Counted from the stretch's first letter, positions 1 through 12,407 are shown. The stretch: 64,000 nucleotides of DNA from Collybiopsis luxurians FD-317 M1 (GCA_000827265.1 KN834799.1:246475-310474), one strand, 5' to 3'. The notes: generated by a model from the letters alone, not told the origin. Program-made: numbers and translations.

Positions 1-541
1 TCGAGGCCAGACCTCCCATGGCGAGTCCAGACCTTCGAACTATGGAGCCGGGCCTGTAAGCTACTGCCCTTGATGTATCCATTCTATTCTTAGTACGTTT
101 AACTATGAAATCTCCGGCTTCGATAACGGCTATACTTACGAATCGTCTAGTCCTTCTCGATTCTCTAGAATTCGAGCCCTGTCAACTAATCCTCGAATAT
201 TTTACTAAACACTCCAGCTTTACCAGTTTTAATGTCGAATCTGGGCCTCGACGTTCACGTATTATATAATAACTGTATATGTTCCTCTAGATGTTCTGAA
301 ATAATTTATCTAGATTAGTTCTCTGACAAACTGAGAGACCCGAGTTGTCCAGCGTGTGATATTAATAATAAGATATTGTATGATATCCGTGTCCGTGGAA
401 ACTGTCCCAAATCCTTGCTCTCGGTCTTCTCCCGTTACTAAAATCTACCATCCTTATCCCCAACACAGACCAGCTTGTGGGACCAATCGACATCCATTGT
501 CAACCTCAGGAAGCATCCTTTGCTTCCGCTATCCTCGCTAG
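1..541. other. Left edge, no gene seen
   Basis: About 540 bases downstream of gene A1. Short open stretches occur, but none has a start context, splice sites or recognisable protein character. The part nearest 541 is probably the 3' untranslated region of A1. Confidence 0.5.
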
Positions 542-2200
542 TCAGACTGTTACTTTCCCGGGATTAATTCTGGGCGGCTGTCCGCGTTCAAGCGGAGGTG
601 GAAATTCAGGCTGTTCCTGCCAGTCACTACTGGCGGGAGGTGTCCCGGAGTGAACACCTTGATAGCAAATATCGAAAATCGAGGCCAATAAAAACTATCA
701 ATAAACATGAAACAAATTATCAACGTTTAACAAATATCAAGGCGTTTTCAAATTTGAGTACTTACTAAAAATTTTTTGAGATGTTGAAGCATGAGTAACG
801 ATAATGCTTCCTGAAGATTTGGAGTATGCTGAAGCCAACTGTACCAGGAATTTACAGAGTCTTGTATCTGTAGCGAGCCAGCGCTAGACAAATGCAAACG
901 GTTCAGCGGATACTCTGTGCGACTCTTCTCTAGGGATTGAGAAATCGAAGTCTCGAGCCGAGAAAGATCCACTAGTGGAACAGTGCCATTAAGGTAAGCA
1001 TCTTTGGAACGTAAGGAGGCCGGGACGGTAGAGAGACTTGGAAAATCCCTTTCTTCCTGGGGGGATGCGAACTGGCAGGATTCAGAGGAGGGAGGAGATA
1101 CCGAAGCTTCAAGTCGAGCAAGGTCTACTGATTGAGCAGCGTCGTTTAGGTGTGTATCTTCGGAAAGGGTGGAAGCAGACGCAGATGAGAGACCGGAACA
1201 ATCTGCAGTGACAATGGAATTCTCCGGTTGTTCATCGATTGCCTCTCCCTTTTGAAACAAGGATACAGATGAATTGGGTTCCGACAGATAAGCAGAGGAA
1301 GGAGAGACAGAGTTTTCTGGCTGAACGGCACCTGGTGGGTGAGTTTCATCGGAAGGAATGAAAGCAGGTGTAGAAGGGATGCTCGAGAAATCAACATCAC
1401 CGTCAATGGGTTCCTCTGGTTGCTCATCGGCCAGCTCTTTTCTTTGGAAGGATTCAGATGGGCTGGATTGCAGCTGATAAGGAGGCGGAGGAGTGCAATG
1501 ATCTACATTCTGATTAGATAAGGAATTAGCATTGTCAAAGCCGCTGGAGGACTCGTTATAAATTCTGTTGAAGCGAGTAGTTGTAACTGAATAATCGTTG
1601 TTTGTGGTAAGATTGATGTCCCTTTCCGCTTGATACCAACTGCAGTTTTCATATACAACTACAGCCCGCTCGTGGCTAGCCCCGCTAGCGCCGATAGCTG
1701 ATGGTGTCTGCTGGGGCAAAAATTAATGAAAAACAAGAATCGCCGCCGGATCGTTGGGGCAAACTCACTCTCACAACTTTCAATAACTCGGTTTCGAAAT
1801 ACATTCGATGATACAGCACGTCCGATGTATTTTTTCCCAATGCCACTATGGATAATGCCTGTTCCAGTCGGTCGAGTTCTCTGTAGAACCAGTCAGTTCG
1901 AGCTCGGAAATTACAAATGACGTTACTAACCGTGGATCAGTCTTTTGCTGGTTATCAATTTTGGTTACCCCATATTCATACACGGCCGCAATCAAGAGTT
2001 TAATTTCATCCGGAAAAGTATCCTAGATAATTGAATGAGGTCCATATACATAGCTCTTGATATCATTTATTCACATCGTATTGCCTTTGAATTTTTAATA
2101 CGAGGTCGGCAAATTCCTTGAGAGGGTCGTCTGAACGTTTCGCTGCCGCTCTAAGACTCCTCAAACCGGCCGATGTTGGTTTGAATTGAGAAGATTCCAT
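542..2200 (-). CDS. Family A protein A1, long form (unknown function)
   Basis: Not a family I recognise. I model five exons on the minus strand: 2200-2075, 2022-1931, 1880-1769, 1710-766 and 694-542, giving about 475 aa. All junctions are GT..AG and the phases agree. Residues 1-110 form a helical-looking domain shared by all family A copies (FADLVLKIQ, IAAVYEYG, ELDRLEQAL). Exon 4 opens with the family motif NCSWYQAERD, followed by an N/T-rich stretch and then a long Ser/Pro/Glu-rich region with repeated SVSPxS-like segments, probably disordered. The last exon is easy to miss: exon 4 ends LKKFL at a GTAAGT donor, and exon 5 continues FLLASIFD, matching LKKML/LSLALIYD in A5. No signal peptide or membrane segment is seen, so the product is probably intracellular. 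The start is chosen because it aligns with the starts of A2-A5. Confidence 0.72.
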
Positions 2201-2866
2201 GGATGTGAAAGCCTTTCAAAAATGATTTGAAGAAAAGGTTGTCGCGATAGTTTCAGTCATCGCTCGAGCAGCTTGAGCTCTTAAGAGATATGAGATTAGG
2301 CCAACGCGATAACGGTTCGTTGCGTCGTTTCAACAGCTTTCGTCGTTGAAATGTGCATGGCTTGCAGCTATAACACGACGTAGAGTCGTGTGCTAACAAG
2401 GAATAAACGAAAGGCTATGGGCTAGAGGAGGCTGCGAGGAGCAACTGGAGCGGCTGGGCCTGTGAAATGAGGACTCCTACAGATAACGCTTGACAAGCGG
2501 GTGGGAGTAAGCAAGGACTCAACGATGAATTACTGATGATACTGCCAATCCAGTGAAAAGCTGCGTTGATGAAGGTACATAGAGGAAGGAAAGAGGCAGG
2601 CTTTAAGGACATCAAGTCTAAGAGCTGTGCGATGCGCGTGACGTCATGGGTGGTTTGACAACACTGCACACAGCATTCGAGAATTGCTTGAATCCAGTTC
2701 CTTCTGCGATTTGCGCGATGCCAGACTTTCCTTCAGTTCAGAAACACTTTCTGCTTGAGCACTGACGTCTGACGTTCAACGAAGTCGATGAGCGCTTGAT
2801 GAGCACAAACAGGCACACTTAATGCCACGGTCACGGGGATTTCCAAATCCCGACACCCGAGTCGCA
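2201..2866. other. Single-copy spacer upstream of A1
   Basis: Promoter side of A1, not shared with the other units. The minus strand at 2415-2830 is weakly protein-like over about 130 codons, interrupted by a stop. This could be a gene remnant but I cannot assign it. Confidence 0.4.
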
Positions 2867-5270
2867 TCGCAAATTGGCCTCCCCTCTTACTCGTTGGAGC
2901 GAATATACGGCTCCAGATGAGCATGTCGTCAACGTGGCACACCATCAGGGAGTCAGAGTCTTTCCAAACAAGCACCTCTTTGCAAGTTACTCGTGAGTGT
3001 TCCGCTACTTCACAGATATTTCCCACGCAATTTTTTTCAGCTTCGCTCAAGCTTCGAAGAACTGACCCTGCTACTTACTTCCATGGCCACCCCTCTAACT
3101 CCTGAACACTGGTCAGCGGTGCTCCTCCGCGGAACAATGATGCCCTTTGCACATCCCTAATTCTGAATCTCTGAAACTGGCCTTACATCGTCTGGGCAAG
3201 TCGCCCACATTATAAGCACTCGAACCGTTTGGTCCTTGAACCGACATGCTACAACATGAAGGAGACTGGGTACATTATCATTTTGTTTTCCTGACGCTCT
3301 GTATTCGGAGATAACTTCTTCGAAGGCGCTGAATCCGCTCAAATTCGTGGAGGATAGAAAGTGGGCCTAGCAAACTGGGGGGGTATGGGACTTTTCTTTT
3401 CTTTTTTTAAATTTTTGTAAAGCTGATTGTTTACATTTAGTGTACGGTCAAGCTTCCAGTGCTACATGCTCCCAAGTTTCCGAGTATCCCAAGTCACATC
3501 AGTCCGTCCAGTCTTCTGCGGAATTTCCTCTCTGAAGGTAGAGGCGCCAGAAGAAGAGGCGTAGATTTTGTACTCGTATCTCCCTCGATAACCAGTTTTC
3601 TTTAGTTGGCGCCCTACTTGTCGTTGTCCGACACCTCCAGGAAGTCCGAGTTTCCTTCGGGGATGCCCTTACGGACAGACACGCGATTGGCTTGATTCTC
3701 GGTCCATCATTCTTTGTGCTGTCAGAACGCAACTGGTATCGGCACCCTTCCTATCCATCCCTTGCGTCCGAAGTGGGTGAGTGCAATCGCAGCTCTGTCG
3801 TAGGCTGTCACATTGATTGAATACAAGCGACCAGGGACAAGGAGAGGAAGCTAAAGTGGGCACTCATGCTTTCCTCGCATTCATACCCACCTTCGAACGC
3901 ATATTACTTCGTCTATTGACATGGAGGTATTGACATTTCCCCTTTAGTCTTCATATCCTTACTGTCTGTGTCTGCGAGTTACTTGTATCGTAAATCTGCG
4001 GTTATCACTCTCTGTAGGTGCAAATAGAATTCCTGTAGGTGCGATCTCGTCGGGTGGCACGCGCATAAGCTTGAGTCACTTGGGTAAGTACTTGCTTTCC
4101 CGTCTGTGATTGCCATGTAAGTATACATTCTGTTTAGGTAAAGCACGAACATTCCTACAATATCAATTATGTCCGGGCGTCATTCGGGAACATCAGAAAC
4201 ACTGAGGTCTCTTAATCGTGAAACTGGCTGCTCTCACGATAGCGAAGGCAAAAAATATTCATCCGCAGTACCCGCGCCCTTTTTCCACTACCCACAAGTC
4301 TCGAAGAGTTTCATACCTTACCAGCTGTGCACCATTTGATTCTCCAAAGGCGATGATGTATCAGGATAATTTTTCAACGACGGGCCCGACGTAGGTTGGT
4401 ACTATCTCTTTTGTCTTGGGGGTTTCTGACTTTCCAGCAGGTACCGTTTGCGTATCCATTCTTTGACCTGTCCGCGAAGGTTTAGGGCGGAATGCTGATT
4501 AAAGTTCGGTCTGGAGAGAGTAAATTTCCTCGAATAATACAATGTATAAAGTTACCTAACGGTCCAGGGACTCGGTAAGAATTTCTGGTTCACCAGACCA
4601 ATGTAGATGAAAGATGGTCGTTCGTTTGAAGCGAGCCCCACCTAAATCCGAACATTAATATAAATATCTTCACTTATGGTGAAGAACTGCCTTGGCGGTA
4701 TTCCGAGAGTGATCTGACGCGGAGGCTTCACTTTACCGTTGAAAGCTTTGGGCGATGCCTGGACAGGGCACACGACCATATGATTGTCCAAAAAAGTCCT
4801 TGAGAACTCAATGATCCCGACACGGTGCACCGATAATCCTATCCTCCATGTGCATGTGTAGAACATTCTTTGTTTTTCCCGTCATTCGATTCTAATGACC
4901 TTGAGATCTTGTTGGCCAACATGGTGAAGGGCCCTGATGCTGGAGGCACAGTCCATATCGGAGAATTCGTGTATGTCTTTTCTATCTTGAAGGTGATCCA
5001 GCAATACCACCGTTGATGCAATTAGGGCAGCTGTTATGCCTTTCGCAGTGGCCGGTAAAACCATTGCTCAATTATGATTTTTGCATTCCAGAAAACAAAA
5101 ATTGCACTAATAATTCATCGTTAAAACTGCATAACCGACCGATCTAACCTCTTCAGTAGAATTGTGTCTGATAGTGATAGCAAGGAATGCACGTAACGAA
5201 ATTCATCCACTAAGCAGTTATGCCCGCAAGTAAATATTACTAGGAGCAGCGGCAGAAGCTAATCAAATGT
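2867..5270. repeat. Segmental duplication block alpha, copy 1
   Basis: This block is nearly the same as 25733-28194, beginning at the shared bases TCGCAAATTGGCC. Both copies contain short open stretches on either strand (around 3157-3342, 3560-3830, 4150-4340 and 4640-5065) whose frames are not preserved between them. For example, an A-number change shifts the frame near 4248, and minus-strand TGA here replaces TGG of the other copy near 4883. The block therefore looks like decayed genes rather than working ones. Confidence 0.75.
4642..5065 (-). pseudogene. Decayed unknown gene in block alpha 1
   Basis: Reading minus, the segment encodes fragments such as IRALHHVGQQDLKVIRIE and FNGKVKPPRQI that recur at 27581-27998. 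In this copy the two halves are separated by an in-frame TGA where the other copy has TGG. The N-terminal parts (MVLPA.., ..STVVLLDHL) lie in another frame, with no clear intron joining them. I do not recognise the family. Confidence 0.4.
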
Positions 5271-7236
5271 CAAGTCCAAACCGAAGAGGGTCTGCGTCAC
5301 AAGGTGTCTGTAGCCCAGGGAAATGAATGGTTTTCACCACTTTATGGATTAACATTGCAGTGTAACGTTAATCCATGGAGTTAGTCTTTTCGGTCAACCT
5401 AAGTTGAGTTAAATTTGGCGTGTCTTCAGAAGTGGTTGAGTGATTTAGAAGACATTCAACGTTTAGCTAAAGCTGAGTGCCAGTTACAGGGGTTGCCATG
5501 ACACATTGGCTCCACCTGTTTCCGAAGATCTCTAATGGATCATGGCCTAACTATTAGTACTAATATCAGGAATTTTTCGAAGATGTTGGAATGTTCTCTA
5601 AGACGGACTGCTTATTATTGTATACTGCCTTTCTCCTCTATTGGTATACCCCAAGTCAACTGACGGTGTTATAACAAAATTGAAAATCTCGGAAAGTCAA
5701 AAGCTACCGATTTTGAATCGCCCAAAATTCAGTGTTGTTTGCTCAAGAGTTCGACTCTCACAATGACTCGCATTTTTTTTTGTTATTTTATTTGTTTTTT
5801 TTTTTTTTTGCGCCAAAAAGAATGTTGTGTTTTCATAAATCTTTTTGAAAGTTAGATGAGAGATGGCAGGAATGACGCTGTATATGCACCGTCTCCATCT
5901 GCTAAAATCAGTAAAAATCAGATTGACTGTCCAGTACATATCGGATCCGAACAGAGGACTACGTAAAGCGAGCCCAAAATGCGTTCTAGTCCTGTGTTAG
6001 AGCGATGAGACAACGTCGAGCCACCCTTTCAAGCCACATAAATTTTGATAGGTTCCTGGATGAAGAATTTATCGAAAGAACAGATGAAGCACCAATGGAA
6101 CCGACAAAAAAAATTGCTATCCGTACGATTGATGTACCCAGCGAAAGGGAGAAGAGAGAAGAGAAAGTCAATGGAATCTGACTTTCCGGCCCGAATCTCC
6201 AATCATACAGACCCCGCTTTACTTACACCCCGCAATCTGCGAATTTTGTCAGTCTCAGACCGGAGTCAAGTGATACGAAGAGCTAAAACGTTCATACTCG
6301 TCACATGGCTTACATTCTTAGGAGTTAATACTTAGTATACTCAAATCCTTTGCAGGAATCTTCAGTCAAGAAGCTGAAAGGGAAGATTCCGAAAAGGTAT
6401 TCAGTCTTACCAACGTGGTGCTTTTCTGTGTACATGCGGATCTTGTCATCCCCGAAGCGAAGTTGAATCTAAATCTCCTCAGATCTTCAACATGTGGATC
6501 TGCAACAGGACGCGAAATAAAATAGACTTTCATGAAGGGTATCACTGTGCTGTGCAACTAGACAAGCTCGGATTTTGCTGATAAATAAAAATTTTACCAT
6601 TTACTTGACTAGATCAAAAGCAATCGAACCTGCACTCAGAAATGTACAGCCTCAAATTTGCCCTCTACTCAAGCGCCTAAGACTGCTATCCGAAGGGCAG
6701 TAGTACTAATTTTGCGGCAAGGGGGAGCATATCATATCATATCATGGGACTCACTCTCGAGCAATTTGAAATAAATACAACGGTAATTCATGGACTGGTG
6801 TGATGAAAAACCCCTGATCTCCGAGATGTTTATTCACTCCACCACACAAGGTGGCACTGGTTATTGTTGTTTCCGGAGGTTTATCTTCCTGAATGTCGAT
6901 TCAATAAGCAGGTGCACATCAGTTTGATTGAAGTAAGGAACTCAATGCTAAAATTCAAACTGACTGCTTGCTCGCTCTAAAATGAGTAATTGCTCTCAAG
7001 CGTTGCTATAATGGACCGAGGTGAGTTGCCTTCTAACCACAGATTGTCCATTCTGACACTTCCACGCGTACTGCCCTTGGACTTTTCTATGCGTGCCGCT
7101 GTAGCCGTAATAATTCCAGCCACAATTTTTCCATTTTGACACTGTGTTGCAGATGTGGCGAAATCCCAATATTATATGCTTTCACGCTATTTAAGCCACA
7201 AAATCGAAGTGTCGTCGCTCCAGAATCTCGCCAAAC
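5271..7236. repeat. Segmental duplication block beta, copy 1, 5' part
   Basis: Leader of the triplicated beta block. The same order is found at 19229-21798 and 28195-30370, starting at GGTCTGCGTCACAAGG. It carries a poly-T-rich stretch near 5768-5810, a short ATATC tandem repeat near 6727-6744 (also near 21136-21150), and decayed coding-like pieces. Gene F1 follows. Confidence 0.75.
6005..6181 (+). pseudogene. Small ORF relic repeated in beta blocks
   Basis: A 58-codon frame rich in charged residues (FDRFLDEEFIERTDEAP, IAIRTIDVP). The second copy, near 19960-20083, keeps the core FDGFLEEKFIKGADEA and IAVRTIDVP but has TGA in place of an upstream CGA. The third copy, near 28960-29065, is frameshifted. 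The conserved core suggests an exon of an older gene. Function is unknown and it is likely non-functional. Confidence 0.35.
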
Positions 7237-7959
7237 ATGCATGCACCACACCGAGCTCTGGGTTCACAAAGAAATCGGAGGCATGGCTTGCAGGAAAACA
7301 GCTACAACGAAACTCACCAGTTCTTAGGGGACCTCGCTAGGGATGGCGAGCGCATTGCTACAGTGGCATTGCAATGTTTAGACTTATCCAAGGTTGGTTT
7401 TTATTTTAGTTCGCTATGCCATATATTACTGACCATCCATTGATCAGAGTCTTGGTCTTGTTATTGCCACGGAGCCCTGGTTACTTGCTTCGACATCCCT
7501 GAGATACCCTTCTGTAGCAATTTTGCCCATGGAAGCTGCCATAACAGCGCACTTTTGCCTGGCAGCATTGAAGGAATTTGCTTCTGAGCGTAAAATAATT
7601 TTCTTCCATGGTATATCCTTTGAACTGGAGTTTGACAGCGAGAAACTACGAGAGTGAGTGACCCTCCTACTCTTACAATCTTGTCCGGCATCTTCAATGC
7701 TAATTACACTTGGGACTTTGATCGCAGAGTTCTGGAAGAAACCTTCGACTTTTTAGAAACCCTCAAAAACGATCGTCTGAATGCAGAAAATCCAGATGAT
7801 CTGGATACCGAAGCAGAATATTTTCTTGGAAAATTGGAAGAGATTCTCAAGTTTGTAAGTTTTGTAAGTTATGGGATTTTTCAGGTATTTACCACCATCT
7901 AGAACCTTCCCATCAATTCGAAAGCCATACAAATACTGTTCTCCGAGCCAAGAATTTGA
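7237..7959 (+). CDS. Family F protein F1 (unknown function)
   Basis: Four exons giving about 181 aa, with every junction in phase. Exon 1 ends LQCLDLSK, exon 2 begins SLGLVIATEPW, exon 3 is VLEETFDFLETL.. and exon 4 encodes only 18 residues ending FSEPRI. Introns sit at the same three positions in F2 and F3. Shared features are PSVAILPMEAA, TAHFCLAA, the segment FELEFDSEKL, an acidic helix-like exon 3, and a short exon 4 (NLPINSKAIQILF). No signal peptide or membrane helix is seen. The N-terminal 20 residues differ from F2/F3 (MHAPHRALG instead of MNVQ..), through small indels that keep the frame. F1 faces gene A2, but the repeat-rich insertion at 8615-10225 now lies between them. I do not recognise the family. 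Confidence 0.7.
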
Positions 7960-8614
7960 GGCGAGCTGCGAATCCCGGACTGCTGTCACACGATCGACTT
8001 TTTTCTTTGAATAGTACCAAGGTCCAACAGCCTTTGACTTTTCCTCTCGTTGTGTTCTTCTAACCCTGTAAATGTGCATTCTTGCTGTGCATGAACGGTG
8101 CATGACTTTCTGTCTCCTTTTTGAATTTTATCTTGTGTAAGATTGACTGCTATAGTTTAGGCCTTAGGTAGATTTTTATAATTTCATACTAGTATTCAAG
8201 GCATGACTGCCTCATCCTACCTATACACAACAAATGCTACTAATGTAAACTTATCCACATTGCAATGTGGAATATCATTGTTAAAAGGTAAGGTATGATA
8301 CAATAACGTTATACAACTTACCTACGATTTCCATCAGGTTGTCTTCGGGACAACAAGCGATAAACTTAAATGAAAAGATAGTCATTATTGATGATTCCCA
8401 TAGTGTCGGTTTAGCATTTTAGCATATAGGGTTTGCAAAGTTCGAGAGCTCTATTTTAATTCTTATCCTTCATTGCATACTTCATCTCGGGTTTGATCTT
8501 TTCTGGCCGAGCAGCCACCCAAAGAACAAGTACTTTACCCAGTTCTAACACTGACTGGTTATTCGTAACCACACTTGTGTCTCACTGTGTTTTTGACATA
8601 GAGCCTCATTCATA
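7960..8614. other. Spacer after F1
   Basis: The intergenic part of the beta/gamma repeat. It aligns in patches with DNA after F2 and F3, for example the CTCACTGTGTxTTTGACAT stretch near 8582. No gene is seen. Confidence 0.5.
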
Positions 8615-8915
8615 GTGATCTGTATTGAAGTATAAGCTGATGCTGATTGTTTCATTCTCGGTGCCTCATTTACTATACCCCGCACTACATCCTTAAAGTA
8701 TTACCCAAAAGTTCTTCCTATCTATTTGATATCTGCCTCTATATATACATGGTACATAGAGCTGAATAGAGGAACCATTTGACACCCCCCAAATTCACTC
8801 AGTACAAAATCACTTACCTATCAACCTAACCTTGACAATCTGCCTGCAAGGGCTTTAGCCTATACTGAATGGTTCTCCTCATTTTCTTTGCCTTCTTCAG
8901 CATCATTTGTCCCAT

Positions 8916-8979
8916 TAGTGATGTGCCGGCTCTGGTCTAGAGCCGTTGAGCTGATTGGGCCCCAGCCGGCACATCACTA
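8916..8979. repeat. Perfect 16-base inverted repeat (hairpin)
   Basis: TAGTGATGTGCCGGCT at 8916-8931 is mirrored by AGCCGGCACATCACTA at 8964-8979. The loop holds a second small palindrome around TCTAGA. The hairpin may mark an element end. Confidence 0.85.
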
Positions 8980-9006
8980 CATCAGGAAAACTACCCTTGG
9001 CCCAGG

Positions 9007-9285
9007 TTAGCCTAGGCACCCCTGGGAGCTTTGGGTAGCCTGGGTAGCCTGGGTAGCCTAGGCTATGGCCAAATTCCTAAAGACCTTTAAGCTCCCTGAG
9101 AGATTTCTGAAGTGTCTTTGAGGGCTCTCTAGGATTTTGGTTTTAGCCTAGGCACCTCTGGGAGCTTTGGGTAGCCTGGGTAGCCTGGGCAGCCTAGGCT
9201 ATGGCCAAAATCCTAGAGACCTTCAAGCTCTCTGAGAGATTTCTGAAGTATCTCTGAAGTGTCTTTGAGGGCTCTCTGGGGGTCC
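9007..9285. repeat. Two tandem ~136-base repeats rich in TAGCCTGGG
   Basis: The unit starting TTAGCCTAGGCACC at 9007 recurs from 9143 with few changes. Each unit contains two or three direct copies of TAGCCTGGG and the shared phrase GAGAGATTTCTGAAGT. Confidence 0.85.
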
Positions 9286-10601
9286 CTGGGGATCCCTGGG
9301 GATCCCTGGAGCAGAAATATTATAAATCATACAAATAATATAAAATTATATTACAAACACATAGTGAAGTATTAATCTTGTGTAAATACACAAAAGGAAC
9401 ATTTATATAGCTGGAAATGTTCACAGAATTTCGCTTTTAAAACAAATCACATGATGTGCTCACCGTGAACTGTCTACAATCAAAAAACTTTTCCCATAGT
9501 CAGAATATGTATACTGTCATTATAAACCATTGTACATATACTATATACATATGTATAGGGTCTGTACTATACTGATATACTGTACTCGAGTATGTTAGCT
9601 TAATACAAAGCATGTACTAAATACAATAATATAATAAACTGTGCTATAAACTGTAGATATGGAATAGTAGGTGAGAAACTATCATTACATACAATATAAT
9701 GCAATACTATAGCTTAGAGGGTTAATACAGATCTAGTAGATGGACTGTAAGATAGAGTGGTAGCAGAATAGAGTAACATATAATATTATTTTAAATTTAT
9801 TCTTTGAAGCCTCAGGGCTACCCAGGGATGCCCAGGGATCATCAGGGAAGCCTCAGGCACTCTCAGAGATCTTTATAGAAATCTCAGGCATCTTCAGGAT
9901 CCTCAGGAATTGGGGGGTGTCTCCTGACCACTCCAGCTGACCTGGGCAGCCCAGGCAGCCTAGGTGACCTAGGCTTACCTGGACTCTCTGAGACTGGCCA
10001 CTGCTAGCCTGGGCATATGGAACTTTTTCCTGATGTATGTTGCGTAATACTATAAACTTCCTCCATGTACTTCTCCTAGCTGGCCCTCAACCAGATTACA
10101 GCTGTCAAATAGGGCCCAGCTTGAGTTTCAGATGAGCCCTGGCTGCGGCTATTTAGGGTTTCAGGGCCAGGCCCCAGCTGGCGCTTTACTACAGCCTGAA
10201 GACCCTGAGCTTTTCTATCAATATTTTTTTCAGTTTTTCATTCTTGCTTTACTCTGTATTCAAATTGCATTGTTATCTATAATCTTGCCCTTCACTCTTC
10301 TATTATGTGCTCGAGAATCCAAATTCTCGGCAACTAATGATAAAGTTGGTGTGAATGGTTGAATTAGACCCTGCAGGGACTTGAAAAAGGAAAGACAAAG
10401 TTGATTCAGATAGGCAGGGAACCCTTGGAAAATGCACAGGGATCTCGTACCTGCTACAAACTCTATATATGTAAAACTATCATGAAATCCTTGGAGTGCA
10501 GCGTAGCGACGGCCGGATCGGCACAACTAGATCCCAGCGTGATTGAGGTCATTTTTATGATACGACAGCTAATCTATATCCATCCCCTCGGGCTCCTGGT
10601 A

Positions 10602-11440
10602 TCACCTTCTACCGCCAGCAAGCTTGGAATTCGCGCGGCGCTCGTGAGATTTTAGTCCGAAATTTCGGGACTGGATGTGAGTTCTCAACTTTTCACGAGT
10701 TTTGTTTGCTCCCGAAGCCCTGTGAAGTCTCTTTACCTGTCGCGGCTTCCTAAAATCTTGAAGGTTGGCATTGAGCTCATGATTGCTTCTGTTATAGCAA
10801 TTGGATTTCACAGAATGGTCGTTAATTTTTGAAGAATGTATATCTCTTTCCGCCTGATAAAAATAGCAGCCTTGGTATGAAATTGAAGGAGACTGCGCAA
10901 ACGGAGCTGTGGAAGCATTCATAGTGAATGAGGACTGTGAAAGTGAACAGTCAAACAGGATTCCAGAGACATCCCTGAGAAGGACTCACATTTTCCACCT
11001 TTAATATTTCCTGTTTGAAGTGCATTTTAAGAAGATGCACGTCTGATGTAACTTCTCCCGAGGTAATAATAGATAGTGTTCTCTCGAGTTTATCCAGTTC
11101 GCTGAAAGTTCAGTCAATCCTGAGGTCAAATTTGCATACGTAATATGACGTTACTGACCATGGGTCTGTCTTTGCCCCACTTTCAATTTTAGCTGCCCCA
11201 AATTCATACACCGCTACAATCAAAAGGTTGATATGAAGGCGAGAACGACGTTCCTGTACATCGAAGAGGTCCATTTATGTACTTCCAGAGAAGATTTGCC
11301 TCACTTACATCATAACACTGGAGAGCTTTGAGTATGAGATCCGCAAATTTCCAAAGATGATGGTTTGAACATCTCTTCGTTGCTATAAGACTTTGCAAGT
11401 CTTCTACAGCTGGGTTGAACTCAAAGATTTGTACGGACAT
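10602..11440 (-). CDS. Family A protein A2, short basic form
   Basis: Four exons on the minus strand, about 223 aa. Exon 1 (11440-11309) encodes 44 residues ending LILKALQCYD. Exon 2 starts after TGTACAG near 11268 and contains IVAVYEFGAAKIESG. Exon 3 carries ELDKLERTLSI. Exon 4 runs to the stop at 10602. The family motif is GCYFYQAERDIHSSKINDH, followed by SVKSNCYNRSNHELNANL and a Lys/Arg-rich tail (RKPRQVKRLHR, KSHERRANSK) that could bind nucleic acid or act as a nuclear signal. There is no signal peptide. All introns match those of A3 and A4. It faces F1 tail to tail. The family is unknown. Confidence 0.72.
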
Positions 11441-12300
11441 AATGGAGGAAGAACTACGCACGAAGTGATACAGAAAGTGGGCTCCTTTTATCAATACGGG
11501 AGAGCCTTGGCTCAGTACAGGCGCAAGTCGCGTGTATGAAAGACGAACACAATGACACATAGATTTGATAAGGCCTTGAAGTGGACTCATGTTTTTTCAA
11601 TACCCAAGCAAAAGAACCGCCTGCTCGGATTACACAGAAATGGATCGATATTCTCATACTGAAAACGATAGACTAGTAGACTAACGGCGAAAAAGACGGC
11701 TAGAACTCATAGATGGGCTACGATACGAAACCCAAATTAATCAATACCATACAGCAAAAACCGACTTATCGACGTACCATTCCTCCAAAAAGATACCGTT
11801 GGGATCAGCCTCTGCTATTTGCTCAGCTTCAAACCTCCCTACAAGCTAGAAAACACATCCTGCATTTGCTTGGAAGATTGTCGACGTAGAAACTCGACGA
11901 GCGCCGTTCTTGGGTTATTCCCACGTTCATGCTCTCGGCACGACGGACCGAGATACATTTTCTATTGTTTATCGATCTTATCATCACCATCGCAAAGTAC
12001 CCCAAAGCCATTTAGCTGAATGAAGAATGTTTTGGATATTACGGTGCTGCCCCTGCTTCTGCGTGCGAACAGTCTATCGTCAACCAAGTCCAGAAGCCTA
12101 GGTACTCGAGCTCGGAGTTGAGCACATTTCTCCGGACTCTGACTCACGACAAAAAAGAGCTGGTAGCGTGATTTTTGGATAAAAAGCCAAATCTATTCGT
12201 TTACGAATATGATCTTCTCTGTCAATTCGTTCATTGAACTCACATTCCGCACACGAATTTTCACGTGTGCGTTGACATAAAACTGAGAGGTTTAGACAAC
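11441..12300. repeat. Gamma block copy 1, upstream region of A2
   Basis: Non-coding DNA repeated after A3 (24720-25300) and A4 (32740-33430). Shared landmarks are CTCCTTTTATC close to the A start, GACTAGTAGA-like words, and GTCGACGTAGAAACT. It probably includes the A2 promoter. No gene is supported. Confidence 0.6.
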
Positions 12301-12407
12301 CGTTCGAACCTTCAATATAATAGCATGCTGCGTTACAACAAACAGCGAGCAGGAAGGGCGGGATCTACAAAATTCTGCTCAGTAGACCGCAACGGTAGGT
12401 TTACCGT

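Larger units (their letters stand above)
8615..10225. mobile_element. Repeat-rich insertion between F1 and A2
   Basis: The F-A gap is 2.6 kb here, against 1.3 kb and 0.7 kb in the other two pairs. Homology to those copies stops near 8615 and resumes near 10230 (CATTCTTGCTTTACTCTGTAT). The inserted DNA has a GC-rich left part with a hairpin (8916-8979) and tandem repeats (9007-9285), an AT-rich core (about 9300-9800), and a right part rich in CAGG/CCTGG words. TCAGGAAAA at 8983 faces TTTTTCCTGA near 10024 in inverted orientation. No transposase frame is seen. It is best explained as a non-autonomous element or nested insertions; the exact ends and any target duplication are unresolved. Confidence 0.5.

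Noticed and set aside
2415..3050. Possible fungal transcription factor remnant on the minus strand
   Set aside because: Only a vague helical resemblance, no zinc cluster, an internal stop, and the right half lies in the alpha repeat.
3499..3863. Long overlapping minus-strand open frames, repeated at 26330-26745
   Set aside because: They are open mainly because the two copies are alike. Three frames are partly open at once, there are no splice or start signals, and no frame is clearly favoured.
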